NCBI GenBank assembly: GCA_037355855.1
Contig: CM074759.1
Location: 4,774,001-4,838,000 of the forward strand
Length of the DNA stretch: 64,000 nucleotides
Source: Pseudo-nitzschia pungens
Taxonomy: Eukaryota; Bacillariophyta; Bacillariophyceae; Bacillariales; Bacillariaceae
Direction: 5' to 3'
Positions within the stretch are counted from its first letter, which is position 1; each line of letters begins with the position of its first letter. Position numbers and translations under genes: made by a program. The notes beneath the pieces were generated by a model that was not told the DNA's origin, searched no databases, and saw only the letters and a program-made list of their open reading frames with translations. This document shows, in pieces, positions 51,550 to 62,800 of the stretch.

Positions 51550-54500
51550 TTGCACAAGCAATCCTCCACAAAGAGACCAAAGGGTCCACCAAAACCAGCA
51601 ATCACCTTGCCTCCGGCGCCACAGGCCCTGGATGCCAGTACAGCACAGCTGACTGGGATGACGCAAGGAGGAGATCTCCCGGAGAAAGAGGGGAAGGAAC
51701 CTACAGGATGGAGTCCTGTTGAGCGCTTAGCAAAGACTGCAACAGCAGCAACAACAACAAAAACAGTTCGATTCTCCGCAACGAGCAATACGAACATGGA
51801 TCCGAATCGAAACCAATCGAATCGATCCAAGGGTACAACAGACGCGAAAGATAGTACAGCAGCAATAAATAGACCACTCTTGTCCCTGGCAAGGAATTGG
51901 TCCACTGGGACAGCAAAAAATCTCTATTGCAACACCCAAAACTCCAAAGAATACACCAAAGGAGGTGCGCTGGAGCAAAATTATTTAAAGCTGCTGTCGA
52001 CTGCTGAAAATACAGCAGAACAGGCATCGAATAAGAGCAACGTGGCTCCTATTCAGAATATGAGCAACGTGGCTCCTATTCTTCTAACCAACATACAGTA
52101 CATACAAGGCATCCACACGAAATCAAGACCACTACTCGCACTACTTGATAGTGGATCATCCGGAACTCTAATCAACAAACAAGCCCTACCATTTGGCACA
52201 ATGCCAACTCGAAGCAAGCATCAAGTCCTAACCACTACAGCCAATGGCAGCTTTGATACGACCGAATATATCATCATGAAGAACCTAAAACTACAAGAGT
52301 TTGGCAACTACACCATCGATCGACAAGAGGCAAGACTCTTCCATTCCCCGAACTGCAAATACGATCTGATACTAGGCAGAGACTTCCTCCATCTAGCTCA
52401 GATCAATCTCCTATTCAAAGAAGGAGCAGTTCAGTGGATGGACAGAACCATTCCCATGAAGGATACCTCCTTGTACCATGACAACTATACCATGCTCATG
52501 GAAGAACTCGAAGACGCTGAACTCTTTGCTGATGATCTCTCCTTTGCTAATCCATACAAGTCCAAGGTTATCCTAGACAGAGCCTACCAAGAAACAGATC
52601 CATCGACAGTCGCAAAGCAACAGTCCCACATGTCCACATCAGAGCAACAACAGTTCCAGGCCATACAAAACAAGTACCCTAATGTCTTCAATGGCGAATT
52701 AGGGAAGTATCCACACAAGAAGATCTCGCTAAGGCTGAAGCCCGGATCCAAGCCTATACACAAGAAGCCTTATCCAGTTGCATACAAAAGAGAAGACCTA
52801 TTCAAAAGGGAGCTCCAGAATCTTTGCAAAGATGGAGTCCTCAAAAGATGCACTGGACCAGCCGAATGGGCGTTCCCAACCTTCATAGTACCAAAGAAAG
52901 ATAACAGGGTACGATGGGTATCAGACTTCAGAGAACTTAATGAACTCCTTGAGCGCAGACCTTATCCTATACCAAGGATACAAGATATCATGAACAAGCG
53001 TGGCAAGTATACCCACTTTACCAAGATCGACTTGTCCATGCAATACTACTGCTTTGAACTGGATGACGCAAGCAAGAAGCTCTGTACCATAGTAACTCCA
53101 TATGGTTGCTATGAATATCAAAGACTACCAATGGGTGTCAAAGTCTCTCCAGATGTTGCTCAGCAACTAATGGAAGATATCCTACAAGACACTGATTGCA
53201 CTGTTTATATTGATGATATTGGCATCTGGACCAATGGCTCCTTTGACCTCCACATGAAGACCATTGACAAGATCTTAGACCGGCTCAACCAAAATGGACT
53301 TAAATGCAATCCACTCAAATGTGACTGGGCTGTACAAGAAACTGACTTCCTAGGCTATTGGATGACTCCCACAGCAGTTAAGCCATGGCGCAAGAAGATA
53401 GAAGCCATCCTACACATGGACCGACCAAGAACTGTGACCCAAGTCAAGTCCTTCCTAGGCGCTGTAGGATACTACAGAGATATGTGGCCTCGCAGATCGC
53501 ATGTCTTAGCTCCTCTATTTGATATCACAGGGACCCCCAAGAAAACTCCCCAAGCGGCTGCCATCAAAGGCAAGCAAAGAAAAGCTCCTTCAGCTTTCAC
53601 TTGGGGCCCTGCTCAAGATAAAGCCTTTCAAGAGATGAAAGCCATGGTGGCAGCAGATGCGCTGAACACCTATCCAGACCTTAACAAGCCTTTTGAACTA
53701 TACACTGATGCCTCCGACCTACAACTAGGTGCTGCCATACTGCAAGATGGCAAGCCTATTGCATACTGGTCCAAGAAACTATCTGATGCCCAAAAGAACT
53801 ATACGACTATGGAGAAAGAACTCCTAGCGATTGTACTCTGTTGCAAAGAGTACCGGAAGATGCTTCTCGGTGGAATCATCAACGTATACACTGACCATAA
53901 GAATCTTACCTTCCGAACCCTATCAGTCCAACGAGTCCTCCGTTGGCGATTATTCCTTGAAGAATTTGGCGTCAACCTCACCTATGTTGAAGGCAAGAAG
54001 AATGTTCTTGCTGACGCGTTCTCCAGACTCCCCCGGATGGATCCACCTACTGTGGGGAAGAAAGAAGCCCTTGGTAAGGGCACTCTTATTGATTTTTTGA
54101 AACTTGAAGTCCCCAAGCAAGATGAAGAACTGTTTCTAGCAGAGTTCCCAAATCTATTTCAGCACTTATGCAATGACGCAGATCAGGAATTATACTCCTG
54201 TCTGCTGAACAATGAGTGTCTTATCAACCTTCCAAACAATCAAGATATGGAATGCCCGATTAACTACTCAAACATCTACCGTCATCAGCAGAAGGATCCA
54301 ACCATCAAGTTCAAGATTCAATCAAAAGTCTTCTTCTACCAAGAATTAGAAGGCAACAAGATACTTTGCTACGCGAACCAAGCTAACCCTGATTGCTGGA
54401 GAATATATATTCCAGCATCATTAATCAACGATACCATCAAGTGGTATCATCTTCTGTTGGGTCATTGTGGATCCACCAGATTACAACAGACTATATCAGC

Positions 54501-55440
54501 CCGCTTCTATGCTGACAATCTAACCAGTTTATGCAAGTCCTATATATGTCCAGACCATTGCATCAAATACAAGAACCAGAACTCCCAGTATGGCAAATTG
54601 CCGCCGAAAGAAGCTCCACTATCCCCATTCTATGAAGTACATGTGGATCTAATAGGTCCCTGGAAGATTACAGCTCAGGGCAAGAACTACAACTTCAAAG
54701 CCCTAACCTGTATTGATCCGGTTACTAATCTCCTTGAAATCATCAGAATCCGAGACAAGTCCTCTCAGCATGTATCAGATCAATTCAAGAACTGCTGGCT
54801 TTCAAGATACCCAAGACCTATTCGGTGTGTACATGACAATGGTGGCGAGTTCTTAGGAGCCGAATTTCAAACTACCCTCAAGCAGTATGGAATCAACTCA
54901 GTCCCTACGACAGTGAAGAACCCCCAGTCGAACGCCATATGCGAGCGTGTCCATCACACAGTTGCTGATATCCTTCGTGTCCTGGTACATGTTAATCCTC
55001 CACAAGCAAATACCAGAGCCAGTCAGCTCATGGACAATGCCCTTTCTACTTGTATGCATGCCTCCAGATGCGCTGTTAATGCTGCCTTACAGGCATCCCC
55101 GGGATCCCTTGTATTCAACCGGGATATGCTGATAGACCTACCACTGACTGCGAACCTGTTGGCTCTGCAGCAGCTAAGACAGCAGGGCATTAACAAGGCT
55201 CTACTCAGAGATAATGCCAAGCGCAAGGAACATACCTTTCAACCCAACGAGAAGGTATGGATACAAGAGCCCGATCCAGACAAGCTACAGCCTCGCAAGA
55301 CAGGACCATTCACTATTGCCCAAGTACACGATAACGGCACCGTTAAGATCCAGAAGACTCCATCGATCGTTGAAACAGTCAACGTCCGAAAGCTAACCCC
55401 TTATAAGGAACCAACGGACAGTTCCAACTCCGACGACTAA
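51550..55440 (+). CDS. pol: Gy-D Pol: protease, RT, RNase H, integrase
   Basis: 1296 residues, numbered from the codon after the gag TGA. There is no ATG near the beginning (first in frame at about 51658), so it is presumably made as Gag-Pol by stop-codon readthrough. Aspartic protease DSG at about 200-202. RT with IDLSMQYY and YIDD at about 553-556. RNase H with TDAS at about 719-722, MEKELLAI and YTDHKN. Integrase finger H-H-C-C (WYHLLLGHCG...CPDHC), then catalytic Asp 1033, Asp 1096 and Glu 1132, a DD35E spacing. A GPF-type C-terminal module is present and no chromodomain is visible. The order RT-RNaseH-INT defines Ty3/gypsy. No disabling change is seen. Confidence 0.94.
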   Translation: MHKQSSTKRPKGPPKPAITLPPAPQALDASTAQLTGMTQGGDLPEKEGKEPTGWSPVERLAKTATAATTTKTVRFSATSNTNMDPNRNQSNRSKGTTDAKDSTAAINRPLLSLARNWSTGTAKNLYCNTQNSKEYTKGGALEQNYLKLLSTAENTAEQASNKSNVAPIQNMSNVAPILLTNIQYIQGIHTKSRPLLALLDSGSSGTLINKQALPFGTMPTRSKHQVLTTTANGSFDTTEYIIMKNLKLQEFGNYTIDRQEARLFHSPNCKYDLILGRDFLHLAQINLLFKEGAVQWMDRTIPMKDTSLYHDNYTMLMEELEDAELFADDLSFANPYKSKVILDRAYQETDPSTVAKQQSHMSTSEQQQFQAIQNKYPNVFNGELGKYPHKKISLRLKPGSKPIHKKPYPVAYKREDLFKRELQNLCKDGVLKRCTGPAEWAFPTFIVPKKDNRVRWVSDFRELNELLERRPYPIPRIQDIMNKRGKYTHFTKIDLSMQYYCFELDDASKKLCTIVTPYGCYEYQRLPMGVKVSPDVAQQLMEDILQDTDCTVYIDDIGIWTNGSFDLHMKTIDKILDRLNQNGLKCNPLKCDWAVQETDFLGYWMTPTAVKPWRKKIEAILHMDRPRTVTQVKSFLGAVGYYRDMWPRRSHVLAPLFDITGTPKKTPQAAAIKGKQRKAPSAFTWGPAQDKAFQEMKAMVAADALNTYPDLNKPFELYTDASDLQLGAAILQDGKPIAYWSKKLSDAQKNYTTMEKELLAIVLCCKEYRKMLLGGIINVYTDHKNLTFRTLSVQRVLRWRLFLEEFGVNLTYVEGKKNVLADAFSRLPRMDPPTVGKKEALGKGTLIDFLKLEVPKQDEELFLAEFPNLFQHLCNDADQELYSCLLNNECLINLPNNQDMECPINYSNIYRHQQKDPTIKFKIQSKVFFYQELEGNKILCYANQANPDCWRIYIPASLINDTIKWYHLLLGHCGSTRLQQTISARFYADNLTSLCKSYICPDHCIKYKNQNSQYGKLPPKEAPLSPFYEVHVDLIGPWKITAQGKNYNFKALTCIDPVTNLLEIIRIRDKSSQHVSDQFKNCWLSRYPRPIRCVHDNGGEFLGAEFQTTLKQYGINSVPTTVKNPQSNAICERVHHTVADILRVLVHVNPPQANTRASQLMDNALSTCMHASRCAVNAALQASPGSLVFNRDMLIDLPLTANLLALQQLRQQGINKALLRDNAKRKEHTFQPNEKVWIQEPDPDKLQPRKTGPFTIAQVHDNGTVKIQKTPSIVETVNVRKLTPYKEPTDSSNSDD

Positions 55441-55462
55441 GCAATACATTGGTCAGCCTAAG

Positions 55463-55491
55463 TATGGGATTCGTCCAATCATAGGGCACTA
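55463..55491 (+). promoter_or_regulatory. Gy-D pre-LTR region: atypical polypurine-tract position
   Basis: CATAGGGCACTA (55480-55491) abuts the 3' LTR and is conserved as CATRRGGCACTA in all gypsy copies, instead of a long purine run. Upstream, TATGGGATTCG (55463-55473) is the exact reverse complement of CGAATCCCATA in the LTR (55536-55546). Confidence 0.6.
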
Positions 55492-55813
55492 TGTGACGGG
55501 CTAGCGTAGCTAGCAGTCACGATTGAATAATTAACCGAATCCCATATGGGAACCGAATATTATATATTCGGTCATGAATACATTTCGATATGTGTTCTAA
55601 CTATTATGGTCGAGTCCCAGATTAAGGTATATGCCTAATCGTGGTAACCGACAATGAATTAACATTTATGGCAAAGCATGCCAAAGTGTGGCTATGCTCG
55701 CGACCTCGAAATTTTATATGTTTCCATTCTCAATTTGCATAACAATATCTCGTAAAGTATCTAAACATTCACAATTTTATACCACTCCGTTATTTCTACT
55801 CTAGACCGTAACA
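55492..55813 (+). repeat. Gy-D 3' LTR
   Basis: 322 bp with one difference from the 5' LTR (TTCGCAT versus TTTGCAT, a CpG transition). Confidence 0.95.
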
Positions 55814-55818
55814 GTGCT

Positions 55819-56968
55819 TTGGAGGCATGGGCTTGAAATAATTTACTGGAGATAAAACACCAGATCATCGGACTGTTGCCTGAGCCCTGGCCGGTCCCGT
55901 GGATGGGAAAATCGGAGCTGTGAGTGTAACCGGAAGGTGAGACCTGTGCAGACACTTTGAGACGGAAGATTGCAGTGCTGAGAGTGTGGGCGTGAAGTTT
56001 GGTGATGTTCTGGTGGATGCCATATCCGCGGGCAGCAAGGCTGGAGAGGGGCATCAGAATTCGGTCATAGCAAGAAGCAGCATCGTTATCAAAGTTGGCA
56101 AAGGGTGTTCTGGTGAGCATGGAGTAGTCAAGACGTAGTCCTTCCAGGAGGGTGATGGTTTGGCAGTCGCGTCCGGGACAACCGCCATATTGACCTCGAC
56201 TCAGGGTATCGTCTCTGCGGGCTCGTTGGATGGCTTGATTCCACTTGAGGCCCATAAGAAAATTCCAATCGGCTTCATAGAGGTGAATAACTCGGAGCCG
56301 GTGAATCTTGATGTTGCCGGGTTCTTTGTACATCATCATGTTGATGACATTATTCCAGCGGTGGAGGGAGTAAGAATGGGAGATGGCAAAGTTGAGAACT
56401 TGAGTGTACATGGTAGCGAGTTTCGTCTGGAGGCCCTGGAGGTGTTCCATTTCATCATCTGATAAATGGGGATCGAGGGAGCGGAACAGAGCTTTGTAGT
56501 GGCCAAGGTGACATCCACTAGGGGAGGTTGATGTTTCTTCTTTCCACTTGCTGAACTTGCGGCGAAGTTCTTTGGTGGTGACATGGGGCGGAATGCAATC
56601 AAGAGGAACAGCGGTTTTCATCTGAGTCAGAAGCATGGACGGGGGATCAGGAAGCACGGGATTCGTGTACGAACCCTCAAGGACTTGCGTTGCTTGAGGG
56701 CTTATACCGTTCCAAGGGAAGTGGGAGGAGAGCGGCGTCTGTGTAAATGGAGTGCCGTCGGTCTCGGCTTGACCAAAGTGACGGCGATTGTGGAGTTTGA
56801 GATAGTACTCGATGTCAGACGGAGTGGTGACTTCACGCCACTGATCTGGATGCTTGAGAGATTTGGGATCCACGAGGATTGTGTCCGGTGATGGAGAGGG
56901 GTCTTGCGGAGTTGGCCAGGCGAGTGGGACTTTGAGATGCTGAATTCCCTGGGAGGATTGAGTTTTGC
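55819..56968 (-). pseudogene. LINE-B ORF, N-terminal half of RT
   Basis: Open minus-strand frame from about 56968 to the Gy-D insertion. It has GIQHLKVPL, HFGQAETDGTPFTQ, an RT core with SGCHLGHYKAL, YGGCPGRDCQ, NFDNDAASCYDRI (first catalytic Asp) and GTGQGSGNSPMIWCF. The sequence then continues at 50062 on the other side of Gy-D without gain or loss of a codon except the 5-bp duplication. The 5' part of the protein is missing at the junction with the LINE-A ORF1 at about 56970, so the true start is not in the window. Confidence 0.82.
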
Positions 56969-56980
56969 CTCAGACCCACT

Positions 56981-59816
56981 ATGCCTCCCCCCCCGCCAGC
57001 TTCCGGGCGCAAAAGGCCTCCCTTGCCTGCCACTCCTTCAAACAAACGCGCCTTTGTGGGGACTCCTTCACGCCAACCACCTGCTGCTGGTTCCTCTGCT
57101 CCGGCCACCCCTTCTCCCCTTCCAGCCAGAGATTCCCCCAGTTAGCCTCCTCTTCTGATGATGATATGTCCTTCACTTCTGCTGTGTCTATTGGTGAGCG
57201 TGATGATGTAGACATGAGCACAAATCCGTCAGGCACTGGGCAGTCCAGCCCTGGGCAATCAGGCAGTGAGCAGTCTAGCAGTGGGCAGTCAGGCAGTGGG
57301 CAGTCAGGTGATGGGCAGCCAGGCTCTGAGGACTCAAACTCTCAGCCCCCACCCTCTAAGGTCTCCGGTTCCCATTCTGGTTTGAAACAAGCTACTATTG
57401 TATTTCCTTCTGGCAAGCTGTCTGCTTCCTCTTCCCTGACAGAGCAAAATACTCTGCGCAAGACAGCCCTGGCTGCTGCCAACAAGGCTCACTCAGACTC
57501 CTTTCTCTGGTGCTTCTATGGTAAGGGGTATTTTACTGGTCGTGCTTCCACTCCCACCCTTATCCAAGCTCTTCGCAAAACTCCAACAGAATCCCGGCTA
57601 TGGACTGGGTGTCCAAGTCCCACTCACTTTTTCAGCAAGAAGGATGGGAATGACAAGAAATTCATCCACGATGTCTGTCAGTCTGCCATCCCTCCAGTTT
57701 ATTCTCAAGCTTTTCCTGAGAACCCTGAGTGGAGAACTGCTTCTGTGGAGTCCCTGGTTTCCCTTCCTTCTCTTTGCTTTCAAGATTCTGCAGACTGGAC
57801 CAAGCAACCTTCTGGCCATGCTCTGAAGAGATGTCTTATTGGTTTGGCCAAGATGTCCCCTGAGTGTTTTGAAGCCTTGTACTGTGAAGGCAACCTTTTG
57901 CCCAGCACTGAAGGAAAAGTTTGGTTGGCAGCTAACCAAGCACTTGGATCCCACTGGTATTTCAAGCAGAAGCCTCCCGCTCCTGTTACGGCAGCAGGGG
58001 GTGTTGCTTGCAGCTCCAGATCAGTGTCCTTTCTTCCTGGTCTAGGTGGTGCCACTGTGTTGTCCTCTTCTGATGGGCATTTTCTCCAGCGCCGAGGGGT
58101 CTGCTCTAGTGATTCCAGGGCTCCAGTAGATGTCACTGAAGGTTCCAAGTGTTCTCACAGTTCATATGTTACACTTTCCCTTCCCCGGCTCATGTCTCAA
58201 CACCCTGGGGAGCTGTATGATGAATTGCTTAAGTCTCTCAAGGAAGCCCTGGAATTGCTCTGGAAAGTTGACAAGCGCCTGATGCTCTATGTTTTTCCTT
58301 CCAGAGCTAGGCTCAACCCCAAAGCCAAGCCTGTCACCAAGCTGTGGTCTACCCTCCCCGACAGAAAAACCTTGGAATTGTATGTCACTCAGCTGTGGCT
58401 TCGCAGCAGAACTGCTCCCCATTTCAGGTTCTTTGTTGGGCACAGCGTTTCTTTGAAGACTCTCCTGTCTACCATTTTGCTTCAGAGACTCAGGGATCGT
58501 GACATGGACTTGAAGTATGATCACATCCAGGCTCCAGTTATTGTCACCTGTGGTTTCCTCCTTGGATCTTACATGCCAAGTTTTGATCTTGATCACTACA
58601 ATGCATTGCTTCAGACCCATCCCAGGTTCCAAGCCTTTCCTATTTCTGTTATCCGGAAGAACATCAGCCTGGACAACTCCAGAGCCCCTGATCCAAATCC
58701 TGTCTCAGCTGCTCATGTTCTTTGTGATGCTACCAAGCGAGCCCAAACTGTCAAGCTGCTCAAAGGTCAGTTCAACAGGTGCAAGCCTTCTGACATTGCA
58801 TCCCTCCCTGATGGTAAATTCTACAAGTTTATTGAGACAGCCACCAACCCATCTGACAGGCCCCTCCCTCCCACCAAGCTCAAGACTGTGAAACAAGCCA
58901 AGTACCGACAAGCCAAGTTTATTGCAAGCCATGAGACTGCTCCTGTTCTGGGAGTTGTTGATCTTGATCTTCCTGTTGATTTGGGACAGGGCTTGGGCTT
59001 GAAGACTTTGCGCCGAGTGTTAATGGGTATACGAACCCGTGACAATTGGTCCTGGCCCCTGTTCCTTTCAGTTGGTTGTTGATACTAGCTCCTACCGGGG
59101 TGAAATCCTTGCTTTGTACAACACCACCACCAAGGCTGAAGCCATGGCCATGTTGTCTTTCCTGCCTATTTTTCTGGAAGCACAGTATGGTTCCTGTGTT
59201 CAACAGTGGTTCTCTTCTGAGTGCTTGACTGAAATGGAAGCCTTCCACTGGGATGAAACTGCCAAATGTGTTGTGGAAACTACTCCTGCTGCTGACCAGA
59301 TACAGCATGAATCTCTTCCCTTTTTTGGTGATGGTGATGCAAGGGATTGGGAACTTGTTGATGATGATTTGTCAGTTGACCTTGCTCCAGACCTTACTTT
59401 TGATCTGGATTTGCACTTTCAACTCCAGGCACGTGATGACAGTGGTGGTTGTGGCTATGATGATTCCCAATCCATGGCTACTCTAGCCACTGGTACCTCT
59501 GACCTCACTGCCGCTCAGGCTACAACTACTGCTGCTCAGGCTACAACTACTCAGGGTTCTGCAGATGGTACATCTCCCTCTACCTCCTTGCCTGGTGCTT
59601 CCCCTGATGCGGCTCATGCTGGCCAGCCTGTAGACAAACCTAGTGTTGGGGATGATGTGGCCTCTTCTTTTACAGGTTGGTGTGGCTGCCATTGCCTTTT
59701 CTCCTAACACTGATGCTAGTGTCAGTGATTTGAGCCATACCAATGCGTCTACCAAGTCAGCTCCGGCAACTTTTTCTACCGTGCGACAGACTCGGTTTCC
59801 TTCTGATCATGGTTAG
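56981..59816 (+). pseudogene. LINE-A2 ORF1 (three frame breaks)
   Basis: Starts at the ATG at 56981 (MPPPPPASGRKR). An indel near 57140 shifts the frame before SSDDDMSFTSAVS. The main frame then stays open to 59082. A 7-nt insertion near 59075 ends it after FLSVGC, and the protein resumes in another frame (VDTSSYRGE to about 59670). A further 1-nt insertion near 59675 shifts it again. The final frame reaches the TAG at 59814-59816. The Ser/Gly/Gln repeats are shorter than in A3. The last two breaks are identical in A1, so they predate both insertions. Confidence 0.85.
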
Positions 59817-62800
59817 GATTTCTGGTGTGAGGTTTGATGGGATGCCTTCCACTCCAAATCCCATCCGTGCTTCTCCCGGTTCTTCCCTTCCCCCCTCTGA
59901 CTCTCTCCCTGATTCTCACTTTGTCCAATTAACTCTTCATGGAGACTCTCTTGCTGCTAAGGATTCTGATAGTTTTGGACATCCTTTTCCTCAAGCTCCA
60001 TCCTCCAATTCCACTATCATCACCTTCCAAAACATTGGGCCTCAGCGCAGAGCTGCTTTTATGTCCAGGTCCCAGCACAACTCCTGTCAATTTGTCAAGA
60101 GCAAAGCTAGTGTGGCGCTTTTTGCTGAACATTGTTTGAATGAATCCAAACTCCTTCCCTGTGATCTTTTCAATCGGCGCATGAAGAATGTCTGCCCTTC
60201 CAGTTTTTCCTATCTTGCCAACAACAAGCATGAGGCTTCTGACTGCATGTGGCTTCAGCCTGGAGGCACAGGTTTTACCATTGACCAATTGTTCAGTTCC
60301 CACAAGGTTGCCCATGGGGCTGATCCTTCTGGTCTTGGAAGATGGTCCTTTGTCAAGTTTCAGGGCAGGGATGGCTCCACTGTCACCATGTTTTCTGCCT
60401 ACTGTCCTGTTGAAAATGACAGGGATCTTGGCTCAGTTTGGAATCAACAGTACCGCTACTTTCAAGCAGCCAAGAATCTTTTCAGTCCCAATCCTTGCAT
60501 CCTTTTTCACCGGGATTTGACTGCTGCCCTTCAGGTATGCCTGGAAGCTGGTGATCAGGTCATTCTTGGGATTGATCACAATTCTGATGTTCGGACTGAT
60601 GGCTTGTCTTCTGAGCTCAAGGCTCTTGGTTTCAGAGAGGTTATCCTTACACTTCATTCTCAGTCTTCTCCTCCTGCCACCCACAACAGAAACACTACCA
60701 GAACGCCAATTGATGCCATTTGGGTCTCTGAGCATGTTGATGTTCTCAGGGCTGGGTATTGTCCCTTTGGTGGTGCCCAGGGTATGGAGTCTGATCATCG
60801 CATGCTCTGGATTGAAGTCTGTAATGGCAGTATCATGGGAAAACATTTGCCACCTCCTGTGCACCTCTCTCTGTCCAAACTCCAGTCCTCTCACCCTCAT
60901 CTGCGTCAACGATACTTCAAGCGTGTCCGGCACAGCTTTCTCAAGGCTGGAGTGTTTTCTCTCCAAGCTAAGCTGGAGCACCTGCTGGCTCAGTATCAGT
61001 CTGGGGACATTTCTGTGCGCGCTGATCTCATCACCACACATGAAGTCCTCCATGAAACCTCCACCTCTCTCAGGCTTTCTGTTGAACAAAACCTCTGCCA
61101 CACTCGTGCTGGTTTGGTTCCATGGTCACCGCAGCTCCAAGTCTATCGTGATACCATTGATTTCTGGCGGCGTGTTGTCAAGTTGAGGCAGAGTGTGTCC
61201 ACCAGTCATACTGTTCTGAAGCGGCTGGCCTGCAAGCTTTCTCTTTATAAAGGGGAACACTGTGATCTTTCCAGTGCTCTCCTACATCTGAAACAAGCTT
61301 ACAAGCAGTACCGGTCATTGAAAAAGTTGGCTCCCTCATGGCGAGATTCCTTTAATCAAGGCCTGGTGGATGCACTTCTTGCTGAAGGCAAGCCCCACAA
61401 CCAGAGTGCTTCCCAGATTTGTGCTAGGATGCGCAGGGAACGGCTTCAAAGAGAGCTTGGCCTTGTTGCTAGGTCTATTCGGGGTCGTGTCAACAAGGCA
61501 GCAGTCTTGAGGGCTATTGCAGTTGGCCATGATGGTATTGAACAGGTCTTGGAATCCCAGTCTACTATGGTTGCAGCTATGGCTGAATCCAATGTCAGGC
61601 GCCAACAACAGTGTCTTGGCACTCCTTCCATGACTCCCTCCTTCATTCAAGATTTTGGCTACCTAGGCACAGACCATGCTTCTGCTCAAGTTCTTGATGG
61701 CTCTTACATTCCTCCGCCTGCTACTGACAAGTACCTTTCTGAATTTCTTTCCTGTCTCAAAATCCCTGACTCTATCCTGAGATTGCCCCCTTTTGACTAT
61801 TCTGTGTGTCCAGCTGACAATGCTACAGCCTGGAAACACCAGAAGGAACGCACAGCCAGTGAGCCTTCTTGTTTGAGCTTTGCACACCACAAGGCTTTTG
61901 CCCTTGATCCACAGTTGAACAAGTTTGATACTCTCCTACGATCGGTCCCATTGATTGTTGGTTTCTCTCCTTTTGCTTGGCAGGTCATCACTGATGTTGA
62001 GATCTTCAAGAAACCTGGGGAATATAGGGTGGACAAGATGAGGCTTATCCAGTTGATGTCTCCTGAGTTCCAGATCAACAACAAGATGATTGGCAGACGA
62101 ATTCTTGCCCACGCCGAATGTGCCAATGCAGTGGCTGCTGATCAACATGGTAGCAGGAAACACCACAAGGCCATCAACACCTGCCTGAACAAGAAGCTCA
62201 TCTGTGAGGTGTTGCGGCAGCAGCGCAGATCTGGTGCTGTTGCTATGAATGATGCCAAGGGCTGTTATGATGGGATCTCCCATCCCATTGCTGGTCTCAC
62301 CCTCCAGAGCTTTGGCGTTCCTGCACATGTGTGTGAGGTTCTTGGTTGATTTCAAATGGAATGGATCTGGTTGGGACTATCGCTCTATTGCTGACATGCC
62401 TTGTGACTTCTCTGTTGCTGACAAGAATGGCAATCGCGCTACCCTGGATCGTTTTGAGGTTGACCATGCTGACAAAACCCTTGGGGTTTTATCTCCATGG
62501 ATGGCAATGAGGAATCCCAGATTGCTCACATGAAGTCCCAGTCTCAGTCTTTTGGGTCTCAACTCAAGGCTTCCAAGTGTGAGAAGAGGGCCTCCCTCTA
62601 CACCTTCAAGTATTCTTTCATGAAGTCTGCTGAATATCCCATGCCTGTTACCCAACTTGATGAGGCTACCTGGACAAAGATTCTTACCCCAGCCCTTGTT
62701 CCAGTGCTGAATAAAGCCGGGATGTCCCAAACATTTTCTTGACATGTATTCTTTGGTCCTTCCCTATATCAAGGCTTTGGTTTCATTCATCCATATCTTC

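Larger units (their letters stand above)
50063..55813 (+). mobile_element. Gy-D: intact Ty3/gypsy retrotransposon
   Basis: 5751 bp with 322-bp LTRs (50063-50384 and 55492-55813), which differ at a single position by my reading, and a perfect 5-bp duplication GTGCT (50058-50062 and 55814-55818). It splits LINE-B between RT codons that rejoin exactly. Gag (50509-51549) and pol (51550-55440) are uninterrupted, in the same frame, and separated by one TGA. It is the youngest gypsy element here and potentially active. Confidence 0.95.
46364..56970 (-). mobile_element. LINE-B: second non-LTR family, 5'-truncated and decayed, split by Gy-D
   Basis: Minus-strand element. Its 3' end lies at 46364, where the LINE-A2 5' UTR stops. 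Its 5' end near 56970 abuts the start of a LINE-A ORF1. About 4.9 kb remain after removing Gy-D. It encodes RT, RNase H and a CCHC finger but no visible endonuclease, which may have been lost by 5' truncation. The RT motif GTGQGSGNSPMIW and the HFGQA...GTPFT segment match what I know from diatom retroelement proteins. Three lesions plus the Gy-D insertion make it inactive. No clear target duplication was found. Confidence 0.8.

Noticed and set aside
59060..59090. Intron explanation for the A1/A2 ORF1 break (TTTCAG before the insertion resembles a 3' splice site)
   Set aside because: Only 7 nt are inserted relative to A3 and no upstream donor is evident, so an indel is the simpler reading.
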